From Aphanothece sacrum FPU1 (GTDB lineage: Bacteria; Cyanobacteriota; Cyanobacteriia; Cyanobacteriales; Microcystaceae), in NCBI RefSeq assembly GCF_003864295.1, contig NZ_BDQK01000006.1:154567-218566 (forward strand): a DNA stretch of 64,000 nucleotides, in the 5' to 3' direction. Both the position numbers and the translations under genes were made by a program. The notes beneath the pieces are model-generated. The model searched no databases and was not told where the DNA came from. It saw nothing but the letters and a program-made list of their open reading frames with translations. Positions 19,766 through 28,669 of the stretch are shown here, one piece after another (the first letter of the stretch is position 1; each line of letters starts with the position of its first letter).

Positions 19766-20695
19766 CTAATTCTGATCACTGTAGATATTTTCATGTTTAG
19801 CCTCCCATTCTTGGTAGTAATTTTCTACAGAAATGGGGGGATATTTACAGGGATTATCTTTACTAATACAGGTTTCAACACAGCGAATTTGTGCATCATT
19901 ATTTGGAGTAATTTTAAAGGCAATTGAGTACCGAGAACGGGCTTTATAAAAATCCTCTTCAGGAATAGATACTTGATGCAATGTAGAATACAGTTTGTCG
20001 TTTGTCCAGCGTTGAATTAAGTCTTCCATAATGACAACAACTGTCCCGTGTATTGGAGGAACAGGCATCCATTCTCCTTGATGAGGACAAATTTCTAAGC
20101 CCTTACCATCATCTTGAAAGATCAAGCCAAAAGTTCCTGAACCGTAGTGGGGTTTAGCGCGGGTTTGATTGCGTTTAACAGGTTCGGTTAAAGGTAAATA
20201 ATGGGCGAAAAAAGAATAACAGTTGCCATCTGAAAGAACATCAGAAAATACCGTTTCTGGTACCTTTAAAGCTAAAGCTAGAGCTTGGAATAATTTTTGG
20301 GACATGGTGTAACATTCGTCAAAAAGTTGAGTACAAGTTTTACGAAACTTTGGCAGACTAGCTGGCCATTGATTAATCCAATTATTTTTATTAATTTCAG
20401 GACCATAGTGAAACACTTCTCGAAAATCCTTTCCCTCCTCATCTGTAGCTTTCTCATAACCTGGACTCATTTTCTTCATAGCAATTTCTGCTTTTTCTTC
20501 AAGGGGGAGATCAAAAAAAGCCTTAGATTGAGCAAAAGCTTGATCCACTAAATCTGTCGAAAAGCCATAATTTTTCAGGTATAAACAGCCAACTTCAGCT
20601 AGAGCATCATAAAATTTTTGTGCCACTGCTTCCTTGTCCTGTAAATTACCGTTGATAAAAGGCTCAAAGTCAATAATGGGAATGGTTTTATTCAC
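19766..20695 (-). CDS. 2OG-Fe(II) oxygenase-fold enzyme with HxG iron motif (paralogue 2)
   Basis: A paralogue of the downstream gene, very similar over the entire length. His183 begins the motif KPHYGSGTFGLIFQD, and Gly185 again stands where Asp normally coordinates iron. The distal His240 (YSTLHQV) and Arg255 in SRYSIAF are present. Both copies also share PGTVVVIMEDLIQRWTND or its near equivalent, so the core fold is kept. The pair arose by tandem duplication and has diverged at the N-terminal substrate region (residues 80-170). They might chlorinate different carbons of the peptide or its precursors. No flavin halogenase (AerJ type) is present in the window, which would leave this chemistry to the pair. 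Confidence 0.7.
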   Translation of the reverse strand: MNKTIPIIDFEPFINGNLQDKEAVAQKFYDALAEVGCLYLKNYGFSTDLVDQAFAQSKAFFDLPLEEKAEIAMKKMSPGYEKATDEEGKDFREVFHYGPEINKNNWINQWPASLPKFRKTCTQLFDECYTMSQKLFQALALALKVPETVFSDVLSDGNCYSFFAHYLPLTEPVKRNQTRAKPHYGSGTFGLIFQDDGKGLEICPHQGEWMPVPPIHGTVVVIMEDLIQRWTNDKLYSTLHQVSIPEEDFYKARSRYSIAFKITPNNDAQIRCVETCISKDNPCKYPPISVENYYQEWEAKHENIYSDQN

Positions 20696-20971
20696 TGGAA
20701 CTTAAGTTTTATTATTTTTTGTGGACATTTAACACCTTAAAATAAAAGCTCTCACAGCGCAAGTAAGTTTTGTTATCATCTTGAAAAGACCTACTAGAGC
20801 AGAATTATAGCTAATTACCGACCAGTTTGTGAGCAATGGGGGCAACACAGGAAAAAAATATTGTGCAAGATTCCTCTTTGTGATATGCTCAACTTGAGTT
20901 CAAAGAAAACTAAGCATTTCAAAGTTGAACCCAAAAAATAAACAATTATTGTAATTAAGAGAAAGTGAAGG

Positions 20972-21436
20972 ATGGATGATGTAACCAAACCGTCGAAGGA
21001 CATGGGACTTGTTCCAGAAGAGCTTTACAAGAAGGCCAAAGAATTAGGGATAAGTTTAGACGAGTTTACTGAAAAACTTGCCTCTCTCGGATTACCTGGG
21101 GTTATCTTGGTGATTGCTGTTTATACCTCTGGAAGTATGGGATCTGCTGCAGTTATTGCTGCTCTGACTACTTTAGGCGGTCCGTTCGGTATTGTGGGCG
21201 GGTTGGGAGTCTTAGGGTTAATGACAGTGGTTGGCGATGTAATCACCACCTATGGCATTGAAACTTTTTTATCTGCCATTTATATAGAGCGTCACAAGAA
21301 GGAAAATCTTTCGCAATTGGAAAAGGAAATTGAAGATTTACCTCTTACTGATGCTTTAAAACTTAAATTGAAAAAAGTCATCAAAAAAGAGGAGCCTAAT
21401 GATTCTCCTAAAGTAATTGAAATCATCGAAGATTAG
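20972..21436 (+). CDS. Small glycine-rich membrane protein (paralogue 1)
   Basis: A 154-residue protein of unknown family. The amphipathic N-terminus (LVPEELYKKAKELGISLDEFTEKL) is followed by a Gly/Ala/Val-rich hydrophobic core (residues 47-97), then a charged helical C-terminus with LPLTDALKLKLKKV. The core resembles a membrane hairpin, as in holins or pore-forming peptides, but no family is recognised. A GAAGG ribosome site precedes the ATG. It lies 24 bases upstream of a paralogue and then the LamG-DUF2235 hydrolase, in the same orientation. Confidence 0.6.
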   Translation: MDDVTKPSKDMGLVPEELYKKAKELGISLDEFTEKLASLGLPGVILVIAVYTSGSMGSAAVIAALTTLGGPFGIVGGLGVLGLMTVVGDVITTYGIETFLSAIYIERHKKENLSQLEKEIEDLPLTDALKLKLKKVIKKEEPNDSPKVIEIIED

Positions 21437-21460
21437 TTTCAAGAATTACATTACAATTCT

Positions 21461-21925
21461 ATGAGCCAAATTACTCCTATAGCAAGTTCGCAGACTGTTT
21501 TCTCCGAGGATGTGGACAAGCAACTCAGGGCTTTCGGCATTTCTCCTGAAGAACTTTCTCAACAGTTTACTTCTCTTGATTTATCGTTAGATGAGGTAGC
21601 TAAAAAGATCGCATCCATTGGTATCCCTAGCATTATTCTTGTGGCCCTTGTCACTAATTTTGGGGGAACACCCTTAGTCACGACCCTTGCTACTTCTCTA
21701 GCTGGGACTATTGGTGTTATTGGGGACTCCATGACTGGCTACGGAATCGAAATCATCTTAGTCGCCTTTTATTTAGAACGTCTCAAAAGTCAATCTTTGG
21801 AAGAACTGGTAAAGGAAATTGATTTTTTACCTTTAACAGATGCTCTAAAAAGTAAACTCAGAGACCGACTAAATAAAGAGGAAATTCCGAGAGTTGAAAA
21901 AACAATTACCATTGTTCAAGACTAA
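21461..21925 (+). CDS. Small glycine-rich membrane protein (paralogue 2)
   Basis: Same length and layout as its upstream neighbour: an N-terminal helical segment (SPEELSQQFTSLDLSLDEVAKKI), a hydrophobic Gly-rich core (SIILVALVTNFGG... to GDSMTGYGIE) and the conserved C-terminal block LPLTDALKSKLRDRL. The shared GDxxTxYGIE and LPLTDALK motifs show tandem duplication. No known domain. It sits 69 bases before the DUF2235 gene. A role as membrane partner, delivery or immunity protein for that hydrolase is conceivable but untested. Confidence 0.6.
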   Translation: MSQITPIASSQTVFSEDVDKQLRAFGISPEELSQQFTSLDLSLDEVAKKIASIGIPSIILVALVTNFGGTPLVTTLATSLAGTIGVIGDSMTGYGIEIILVAFYLERLKSQSLEELVKEIDFLPLTDALKSKLRDRLNKEEIPRVEKTITIVQD

Positions 21926-21994
21926 TTTAGGTCAACCTAAAATAACTTATTTGCTAACTCAAAAAGGATTAAGAACTTATGGAGTTTCAACCCG

Positions 21995-24109
21995 ATGACT
22001 GAGCAAAACCAGGAATATGTACTAAAATTTGATGGAGTAGATGATTATATTGAATTATCTCAAATTTTTTCTGGTTTTGAAACAGGAATCACCCTTGAGT
22101 TTTTAGCAAAAGGAAAAAGCGGATTAACTCAACAGACAACCATTGTTGAAGGTTATAATTCTCAAAATGAAAGAGTTATAAACGTCCATTTACCCTATTA
22201 TAAAAAAGGAACAGGTGGTTGTGTTTCTTGGGAAGTAGTCCATGAAAATGGGGTTGATCGAATCGAAAAAAAACTAAACATTAGAGAGTATAAAATCTGG
22301 ACTTATTGGACGTTTGTGAAGGATTTGTCTCTTGCTCAAATGTCGATTTATCAAAATGGAAGGCTCTGGCATCAAGCGGATGAAATGTATCAACCTTTAA
22401 CAAATATTCAAAAATTAGTGATTGGCTCTTCTGTCAATGGCTCTGAGTTTTGGAAAGGGCATCTTTCGGAATTTCGTATCTGGAATAGAGCTTGTACTGA
22501 AGCAGAAATAAAAGAAGATCGTAATGAACGTTTAGTAGGCAATGAGCCAGGCTTATCGGTTTATTTACCTTTAAATGGAGATACATCAGATCACAGTGGA
22601 AATGGTAATCATGCCATTGTTTATGGAGCCAGTTGGATGGAGCGAAAAATTCCCCTTAAAGTTGAACAATTACCTGATGAAGAAACTGATAAAGTAACTC
22701 CATCCATTCAACAATCATCTGAAGTAGAAACAGAAGAAATTACTCAGTTAATTGAGTTATCATCTGAAGTAGAAACAGAAGAAATTACTCAGTTAATTGA
22801 GTTATCATCTGAAATAGAAACAGAAGAAATTACTCGGTCAATTGAGTTATCATCTGAAATAGAAACAGAAGAAATTACTCGGTCAATTGAGTTATCATCT
22901 GAGGTAGAAATGGAAGAAACGAGTCCATCAGTGGACTCGGTGAAAACATTATCGAACTCACAAAATCAACAAATTACTCAAGCAATTAATTCTATGAATC
23001 AGAAAAAAAGATTAGTCGTCTGCTGTGATGGAACTTGGAATGAATTGACGAATTCCTATCCTAGCAATGTGCTTAAATTTGCACGGTTAGTTAAGTATAT
23101 GGCTGAAGATAAAACCCCTCAACTGGTCTTTTATTTGCCAGGGTTAGGCACAGAAGACGGTAATGCTATTGAACAACTAGGAGGGGGGGCATTTGGATGG
23201 GGAATTGATGAAACCATCAAACAAGCCTACGGATTATTATGTATGAATTATGATGAAACCGCCCAAGACGAAATATATCTTGTGGGGTTTAGTCGTGGTG
23301 CTTATATTGCCCGTTGTTTAGCAGCAATGATTTATAACTGTGGCTTATTAAGACGTTCCAAGATTAAAGAAATCCCTAAAGCCTATGAATTGTATCGGAA
23401 TGCTAAAATTAAGCCCGATGATCCAGAACTACAAAAATTTCGTCAAAGTAACGCCCAAAAAATAGATAATCAAGAAAGTTACTTAAATTATCGTGTTCCT
23501 ATCAAAATGCTCGGTTGTTGGGATACTGTTGGGGCTTTAGGTATGCCTGATATAATTCCTTGGCTACCGATTGAAAAATTTTTGAATCAAAAATATGAGT
23601 TTTTGGACGCTAGTTTAAGTCCTATTATTGACAACGCTTTTCATGCCGTTGCCATTGACGAAAAACGGAAATCTTTTCCTTCTACTCCGATGATTCCTAG
23701 TCAGGAAAATCCTCAGCAAAAAGTCGAAGAAGTTTGGTTTGCTGGAACCCATGGATGCCTAGGCGGGGGGACAAAAGAATATCGAGGGTTATCTGATTAT
23801 CCCTTACAATGGATGCTCAATAAAGCACAGACATTGGGATTAGAATTTTATTCAACAGAAAATGATGAAGAGGACTTTCAAATTCAACCGAACCCCATGA
23901 CGAAGTTTGATAACAGTGTAACGGGAATTTATGCTTTAGGTGGAGAAGAATGGAGAAAGATAGACTCATCTCAGGTTTTTATTCATCACAGTGTGGTAGA
24001 AAGATTGAAATCTTCTGCTGAATATCGTCCCGAAAATCTCAAGCCTTTACTCAAAGGTTTACTCCCGTCTGACAGCGATAAAGAAGAAGAAAAAGCCGAG
24101 AAATCTTAA
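21995..24109 (+). CDS. LamG-DUF2235 fusion, predicted alpha/beta hydrolase with lectin-like domain
   Basis: Residues 1-210 form a concanavalin-like LamG domain (LKFDGVDDYIELSQ start, then the SEFRIWNRACTEAEI strand-helix near the end). Residues 241-315 are a tandem-repeat linker. From about 336 a DUF2235 domain begins with KKRLVVCCDGTWNEL. Its nucleophile elbow is VGFSRGAYIARCL (Ser433). DUF2235 is related to the Tle1 phospholipase effectors of type VI secretion. No T6SS genes are seen here, and free-standing DUF2235 hydrolases are common in cyanobacteria. The domain order with an N-terminal carbohydrate-binding-like module suggests surface binding then hydrolysis. It lacks an obvious signal peptide. 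The 5' neighbours are two small membrane proteins. Confidence 0.72.
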   Translation: MTEQNQEYVLKFDGVDDYIELSQIFSGFETGITLEFLAKGKSGLTQQTTIVEGYNSQNERVINVHLPYYKKGTGGCVSWEVVHENGVDRIEKKLNIREYKIWTYWTFVKDLSLAQMSIYQNGRLWHQADEMYQPLTNIQKLVIGSSVNGSEFWKGHLSEFRIWNRACTEAEIKEDRNERLVGNEPGLSVYLPLNGDTSDHSGNGNHAIVYGASWMERKIPLKVEQLPDEETDKVTPSIQQSSEVETEEITQLIELSSEVETEEITQLIELSSEIETEEITRSIELSSEIETEEITRSIELSSEVEMEETSPSVDSVKTLSNSQNQQITQAINSMNQKKRLVVCCDGTWNELTNSYPSNVLKFARLVKYMAEDKTPQLVFYLPGLGTEDGNAIEQLGGGAFGWGIDETIKQAYGLLCMNYDETAQDEIYLVGFSRGAYIARCLAAMIYNCGLLRRSKIKEIPKAYELYRNAKIKPDDPELQKFRQSNAQKIDNQESYLNYRVPIKMLGCWDTVGALGMPDIIPWLPIEKFLNQKYEFLDASLSPIIDNAFHAVAIDEKRKSFPSTPMIPSQENPQQKVEEVWFAGTHGCLGGGTKEYRGLSDYPLQWMLNKAQTLGLEFYSTENDEEDFQIQPNPMTKFDNSVTGIYALGGEEWRKIDSSQVFIHHSVVERLKSSAEYRPENLKPLLKGLLPSDSDKEEEKAEKS
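22715..22939 (+). repeat. 45-bp tandem repeat array in the DUF2235 gene
   Basis: Five copies, the last degenerate, of a 15-codon unit reading SSEVETEEITQLIEL and variants (SSEIETEEITRSIEL). The first two copies are nearly identical, as are copies three and four, implying pairwise duplication. It forms the acidic linker between the LamG and DUF2235 domains, so copy number would tune linker length without breaking the frame. Confidence 0.9.
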
Positions 24110-24260
24110 AGGGTTGAAAAGTTAAATTTGAGCTTAGTTTGGTAGTTATATCTATTGGAGCATCCAGAACAGATTATTATCGATTTCAGAGACAAAACAA
24201 TCAACCTTTTTTTAAGTATTTAGGAACAATTATCTCCATTATACTGATAGTTATTAGCGT

Positions 24261-24950
24261 ATGTTAATCCAGCCAAAAAAGCCACAGTTAGATCATCAGG
24301 CAATTGTCAAGATATTGTTATCTAATCCCTTAGTAGAAGATTGTTATTTACTAATGTGCGATGACGAATTAATTGCCTATATTGTTTATGCTGGAATCTG
24401 GAATTCTGAACAATTATCTACTGATTTACAAGCCAAATTACCAAATTATTTATTACCAAATCATTATGTACCTGTTTCTTGTATTCCTTTAACAGAAATC
24501 GGTCAGGTTGATGAAATTGCCCTGAAAAGTATAGAAATTATTGATAATTATTTAATTGAATATACTGAAAAAGAACTAAAATGTTTACCTGAAATTGATC
24601 AGGCTGCAGTTTTAATTACACCCCAAACAAATAACATTTTGCCTCTACATTTATCGGATATACTTCCCCAAAAAGAGACAAAAGAGATTAATGAAAAGAC
24701 TAAAATTGTTGAAAATAAAAGTAATCAACAGGATAATTTTTACCCTTCTAAACTTGCAATTAGTCATGGGAAAAGTTTGCTAAAATCGGTTTCAAACCCT
24801 AAAATTTTAGGAGAAGTCTTACAGAAACAAGCAAGAGAAAATCAGCAGAAAGGAATTATCTATATTAAGTCCAATGGGCAGGAAATTTTTCAATCCTATC
24901 AACAACTCTGGGATGAAGCACAAAGAATACACACAGGCCTTAAAAAATAG
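24261..24950 (+). CDS. aerA: AerA-like loading module, N-terminal part before frameshift
   Basis: Residues 1-100 look like an adenylation C-terminal subdomain fragment (LPNYLLPNHYVPVSCIPL, then GQVDEIAL in place of GKVDR). After a linker the true adenylation domain begins at GIIYIKSNGQEIFQSYQQ (about residue 197). The frame stops at TAG 24948-24950 directly after a run of six A. The homologous continuation (NSGLTVQDKVIFQLSE) is in the +1 frame. So this is the first part of a gene that continues to 28518. A real mutation, a homopolymer sequencing error and slippage at the A-tract are all possible. The module would load an aryl-pyruvate and reduce it to the aryl-lactate cap. Confidence 0.7.
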   Translation: MLIQPKKPQLDHQAIVKILLSNPLVEDCYLLMCDDELIAYIVYAGIWNSEQLSTDLQAKLPNYLLPNHYVPVSCIPLTEIGQVDEIALKSIEIIDNYLIEYTEKELKCLPEIDQAAVLITPQTNNILPLHLSDILPQKETKEINEKTKIVENKSNQQDNFYPSKLAISHGKSLLKSVSNPKILGEVLQKQARENQQKGIIYIKSNGQEIFQSYQQLWDEAQRIHTGLKK

Positions 24951-27900
24951 TGGTTTAACAGTTCAAGATAAAGTTATTTTCCAATTATCAGAAACCAGTG
25001 ATATTATTGCCGCATTTTGGGGTTGTATTTTATGCGGGGTTATTCCAGTAATTTTAGCCGTTCCTCCTAGCTATGAAAATATTAGTAATGACATTAACAA
25101 AATTTGTCAGGTATGGGAATTACTAGAACATCCTTTAATTATTACTAATGAATTTTGTAAATCCGAAGTGAAAACATTAGAAAAATGGCTATCTAACCAA
25201 ACTTTAAATATTAAATTAATTGAAGAATTAAAAGCTTATTCTCCCCAAGAATATTATTATATTAATCAACCAGAGGATATCGCATTTTTTAGCCTTACAT
25301 CTGGTAGTACAGGAATGTCTAAATGTATACCTTTAACCCATAAAAATCTCCTTTCTCGTGGTCGAGGAACTAACGAATTATGCGGTTATAGTAAGGATGA
25401 TATTATTCTTAACTGGCTACCTTTTGACCATATTGGCAGTATTTCTGAATTTCATATTCGCTGTGTTGATTTAGGCTGTGATATGGTTTATGTGGAAACA
25501 GACTATATTCTTAGTCGTCCTTTGAATTGGCTAGATTTAATTAATCAATATCGTATCACAAATAGTTGGTCTCCTAATTTTGCCTATACCCTGATTAATG
25601 AAGCTTTAAAAAAAGAACCTTCTCAAAATTGGAATTTAAGCTGCGTTAAGTTTGTTTTAACAGCAGGTGAAGCAGTTTCTGATACAACAGTTGAGGAATT
25701 TATTAACAAACTTCATAATCAATATAAATTTAAAAAAACTGCGGTTCGTCCTGCTTTTGGTATGGCAGAAATGGGTTCAGGAATCACTTATTATCAAGGT
25801 ACTGAAGAACATCCCTTATTGTTTCATACCATTGATAAATTTTCTTTAAATCAAACCTTAAAACGAGTTCATCCAGAACATCCCAATGGGACAACATTTA
25901 CCGATTTAGGATTGCCCATTTCAGGCATTTCTATTAGAATTGTTAATCAAGATAATGTTTTATTACCAGAAGATACCATCGGTCATTTACAGGTTAAAGG
26001 AGATGCCGTATCACCAGGGTATTATAAAAACCCCGAAGCCAATAAAAAAGCCTTCTTAAAAGACGGTTGGTTTGACACAGGAGATTTAGGTTTTATTAAA
26101 GATGGACACCTTATTATTACAGGAAGAAGTAAAGAAACCATTATTATTAATGGAGTTAATTATTATAGCCACGAAATTGAAACTGTTGTCGATACAATAG
26201 AAGTGGTAGAAGCATCTTACACAGCAGCTTGTGCAGTTAAAGAAGATAATAGTCAAACTGATAAATTAGCTTTATTTTTTAGTACGCAACTTGTCACTTC
26301 AGAAGAATTAAAGAATTTACTGAAAAAAATCAGACAAAAAGTTATTAATAATTTTGGAATTAATCCAGACTATTTAATTCCTTTAAATAAAAAAGAAATC
26401 CCTAAAACCTCTATTGGGAAAACTCAGAGATCTCAATTAATCGAACGGTTCAGACAAGGAGAATTTAAAGATATTATAAAAGAAATAGATATTCTCTTAG
26501 AAAATAACCAGACTATTCCTGATTGGTTTTATCGTAAAGTTTGGCAAGAAAAAAAAATCTTTCATCTCAAGCAAAATCTACCCAATGGGCATACTTTGAT
26601 TTTTCTTGATCAGTTAGGATTAGGAGAATTTTTAGCCAAACAATTACAAGAAAAAAACTTACCTTATATCACCATTCTAGCAGGAAAAAATTATACTCAA
26701 TTAAACAGTAATTCTTATACAATTAATCCCACAGAATCCGACCACTATCTAAGTTTAATTACCTCTTTAGCTCAACAAAATCATCCCATTAGCAATATTA
26801 TTCATCTCTGGACTTATCAAACTTATCAAGGAGAAATTGATTGTTCAGAACAACTAGAAAAAGCTCAAGAAGAAGGTATTTATAGTTTATTATTCATTGT
26901 TCAAGCATTAGCTAAAAATCAATATTTTGCAAAACAATACATTGATGAAAAGATTCAGTTGCTATTTATTTCAAGTGATAGTCAATGGGTTGATAATCAT
27001 GAGAAAATAGCATATGAAAAGTCTCCTGTTTTGGGATTAAATAAAACAATTTCTCAAGAATTTTCTTGGATTAATAGTCGCCATATTGACTTACCTGTAG
27101 ACGGAATTACACTCAATAGTAAGTTGATTTTAGAAGAATTATTAACTTTATCTAAAGAAAAAGAAATAGCTTACAGACAAGGAAAGCGGTTAGTAAAAGG
27201 GTTAGAAAAAGTTGAATTTTCTCAAAAAAATGCACAAAAAATTCCCTTTGAACAAGGAGGAATTTATTTAATTACTGGAGGTTTAGGCGGTATTGGTATA
27301 GAAATTTCTCAGTATCTACTTAAAAATTATAACGCTCGTTTACTATTGCTAGGAACAACTATTTTACCGGATAAAAAAGATTGGAATGAGTTCATCAAAA
27401 AAGAAGATAAGTATAGTCAAAAAATAAAACATCTTCAAACTTTAGAGAAACTGGGAGGAGAAGTCATTTATAAAGCAGTAGATATAGGTAACTTAACTCA
27501 GTTAGAAAAAGCTGTCAACGAGGCACAAAATAAATGGCAAAGTAAACTCAATGGGGTCATTCATCTGGCTGGAATTTATCAAGAAAAATTAATAATTGAG
27601 CAGACAAAACAAAATTTATCAGAACTACTTCGTCCCAAAGTCTTAGGTACTTGGAACTTACATCAACTGATGAAAAAAGAGCGAGTCATGTTTATTAGTT
27701 TTTCCTCTTTAGCTAGTTTTTTCGGAGGTGCAACCCTTAGTGGTTATACTGCAGCTAATCGTTTTCTCGAACATTTAAACGACTATCAACAAGCAACAAA
27801 TGTATATCCCAGTTATTGTTATAGTTGGACTTCTTGGCAAGAAACAGGGATGAGTCAAGGAAAATATACAGTTCGTTCCCAAGGCTATTATAGTGTAACG

Positions 27901-28518
27901 GTACAGCAAGGATTAAATTCATTTTTAGCTAGTTTATACCATCATCACAAACAATTAATGATTGGTTTAGACGGAAATAAACCTAAAATTAAGCCTTATA
28001 TATCTTTGTTTGAAAGGTTAGAAAAATTAACTGCTTACTACTCCCTTAAACCGTCTTCTAACGCGCTTAAATTGCCTAGTAAATTATATCTAAAAGATCG
28101 CTTTGCAACTTCTTATAGCTGTCAATTATTTCTTAAAAAATCTTTTCCTTTAAATAGTTATGGTCGAATTGATAAAGATATTTTACTTCAAGAAATCACA
28201 GGAAAAAATGATAAAGAATGGATAATACCTAGAAATGACACCGAAACAAAAATAGCTCAAATTTGGCAAGAAATATTAAATATACAAAAAATTAGCATTC
28301 ACGACAATTTCTTTGAACTAGGAGGTCATTCTCTTCTAGCAAGTCAAGTTATTTCTCGATTACATAATACTTTTTCCGTACATCTCTCCTTAAAAAATCT
28401 CTTAGACTATCCAACTATTGCCAACTTAGGTCAAATAATTGAGGTGCTAAAAATGACACAGAATGCCAAAATTTTGTTAAGAAAAACAGAAAAAGATTAT
28501 GAAGAAGGAGAATTATGA
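24943..28518 (+). CDS. aerA: AerA-like loading module, A-KR-PCP part after frameshift
   Basis: In the frame after the A6 run, adenylation motifs follow in order: FSLTSGSTGMSKCIPLTHKN (A3), LTAGEAV, RPAFGMAEMGSG (A5), GWFDTGDLGFI (A7), GRSKETIIINGVNYY (A8) and the A10 lysine region IPKTSIGKTQRSQL. A ketoreductase follows (LITGGLGGIGIE about 27260; FISFSSLASFF and catalytic Tyr in LSGYTAANRF). The C-terminal carrier domain has DNFFELGGHSLLAS with its Ser at about 28330. A-KR-PCP is the known aeruginosin AerA architecture. The 5' boundary is set at the frameshift; an ATG at 24874 in this frame is not a convincing start because it precedes non-homologous residues. It ends 151 bases before the next module. 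Confidence 0.78.
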   Translation, partial: KNSGLTVQDKVIFQLSETSDIIAAFWGCILCGVIPVILAVPPSYENISNDINKICQVWELLEHPLIITNEFCKSEVKTLEKWLSNQTLNIKLIEELKAYSPQEYYYINQPEDIAFFSLTSGSTGMSKCIPLTHKNLLSRGRGTNELCGYSKDDIILNWLPFDHIGSISEFHIRCVDLGCDMVYVETDYILSRPLNWLDLINQYRITNSWSPNFAYTLINEALKKEPSQNWNLSCVKFVLTAGEAVSDTTVEEFINKLHNQYKFKKTAVRPAFGMAEMGSGITYYQGTEEHPLLFHTIDKFSLNQTLKRVHPEHPNGTTFTDLGLPISGISIRIVNQDNVLLPEDTIGHLQVKGDAVSPGYYKNPEANKKAFLKDGWFDTGDLGFIKDGHLIITGRSKETIIINGVNYYSHEIETVVDTIEVVEASYTAACAVKEDNSQTDKLALFFSTQLVTSEELKNLLKKIRQKVINNFGINPDYLIPLNKKEIPKTSIGKTQRSQLIERFRQGEFKDIIKEIDILLENNQTIPDWFYRKVWQEKKIFHLKQNLPNGHTLIFLDQLGLGEFLAKQLQEKNLPYITILAGKNYTQLNSNSYTINPTESDHYLSLITSLAQQNHPISNIIHLWTYQTYQGEIDCSEQLEKAQEEGIYSLLFIVQALAKNQYFAKQYIDEKIQLLFISSDSQWVDNHEKIAYEKSPVLGLNKTISQEFSWINSRHIDLPVDGITLNSKLILEELLTLSKEKEIAYRQGKRLVKGLEKVEFSQKNAQKIPFEQGGIYLITGGLGGIGIEISQYLLKNYNARLLLLGTTILPDKKDWNEFIKKEDKYSQKIKHLQTLEKLGGEVIYKAVDIGNLTQLEKAVNEAQNKWQSKLNGVIHLAGIYQEKLIIEQTKQNLSELLRPKVLGTWNLHQLMKKERVMFISFSSLASFFGGATLSGYTAANRFLEHLNDYQQATNVYPSYCYSWTSWQETGMSQGKYTVRSQGYYSVTVQQGLNSFLASLYHHHKQLMIGLDGNKPKIKPYISLFERLEKLTAYYSLKPSSNALKLPSKLYLKDRFATSYSCQLFLKKSFPLNSYGRIDKDILLQEITGKNDKEWIIPRNDTETKIAQIWQEILNIQKISIHDNFFELGGHSLLASQVISRLHNTFSVHLSLKNLLDYPTIANLGQIIEVLKMTQNAKILLRKTEKDYEEGEL

Positions 28519-28669
28519 TATTATTTCATATAACGTTTCTTGGACTTATGAGGTATATCTTAATTTATTCCTTATTTTCTGTTCCCCAAAACGAGAAAAC
28601 TTTCTAACTAACAAGTAGGAGGATTGCTAAAAAACTTATTATTCATAATTTTCTGGAGAAAATAGACAA

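Noticed and set aside
18741..20695. Simple isopenicillin N synthase or gibberellin-type oxidases
   Set aside because: The fold matches, but the iron-ligand Asp is missing in both, so standard oxidase assignment is not justified.
20972..24109. Type VI secretion effector-immunity module
   Set aside because: No VgrG, PAAR, Hcp or other T6SS gene is in the window; DUF2235 proteins occur without T6SS in cyanobacteria. Kept only as an open question.
24874..24942. ATG-start reading of the second loading-module frame
   Set aside because: The residues before about 24943 do not resemble the adenylation family, whereas the other frame does up to the A6 run. The ATG is an artefact of the shift.
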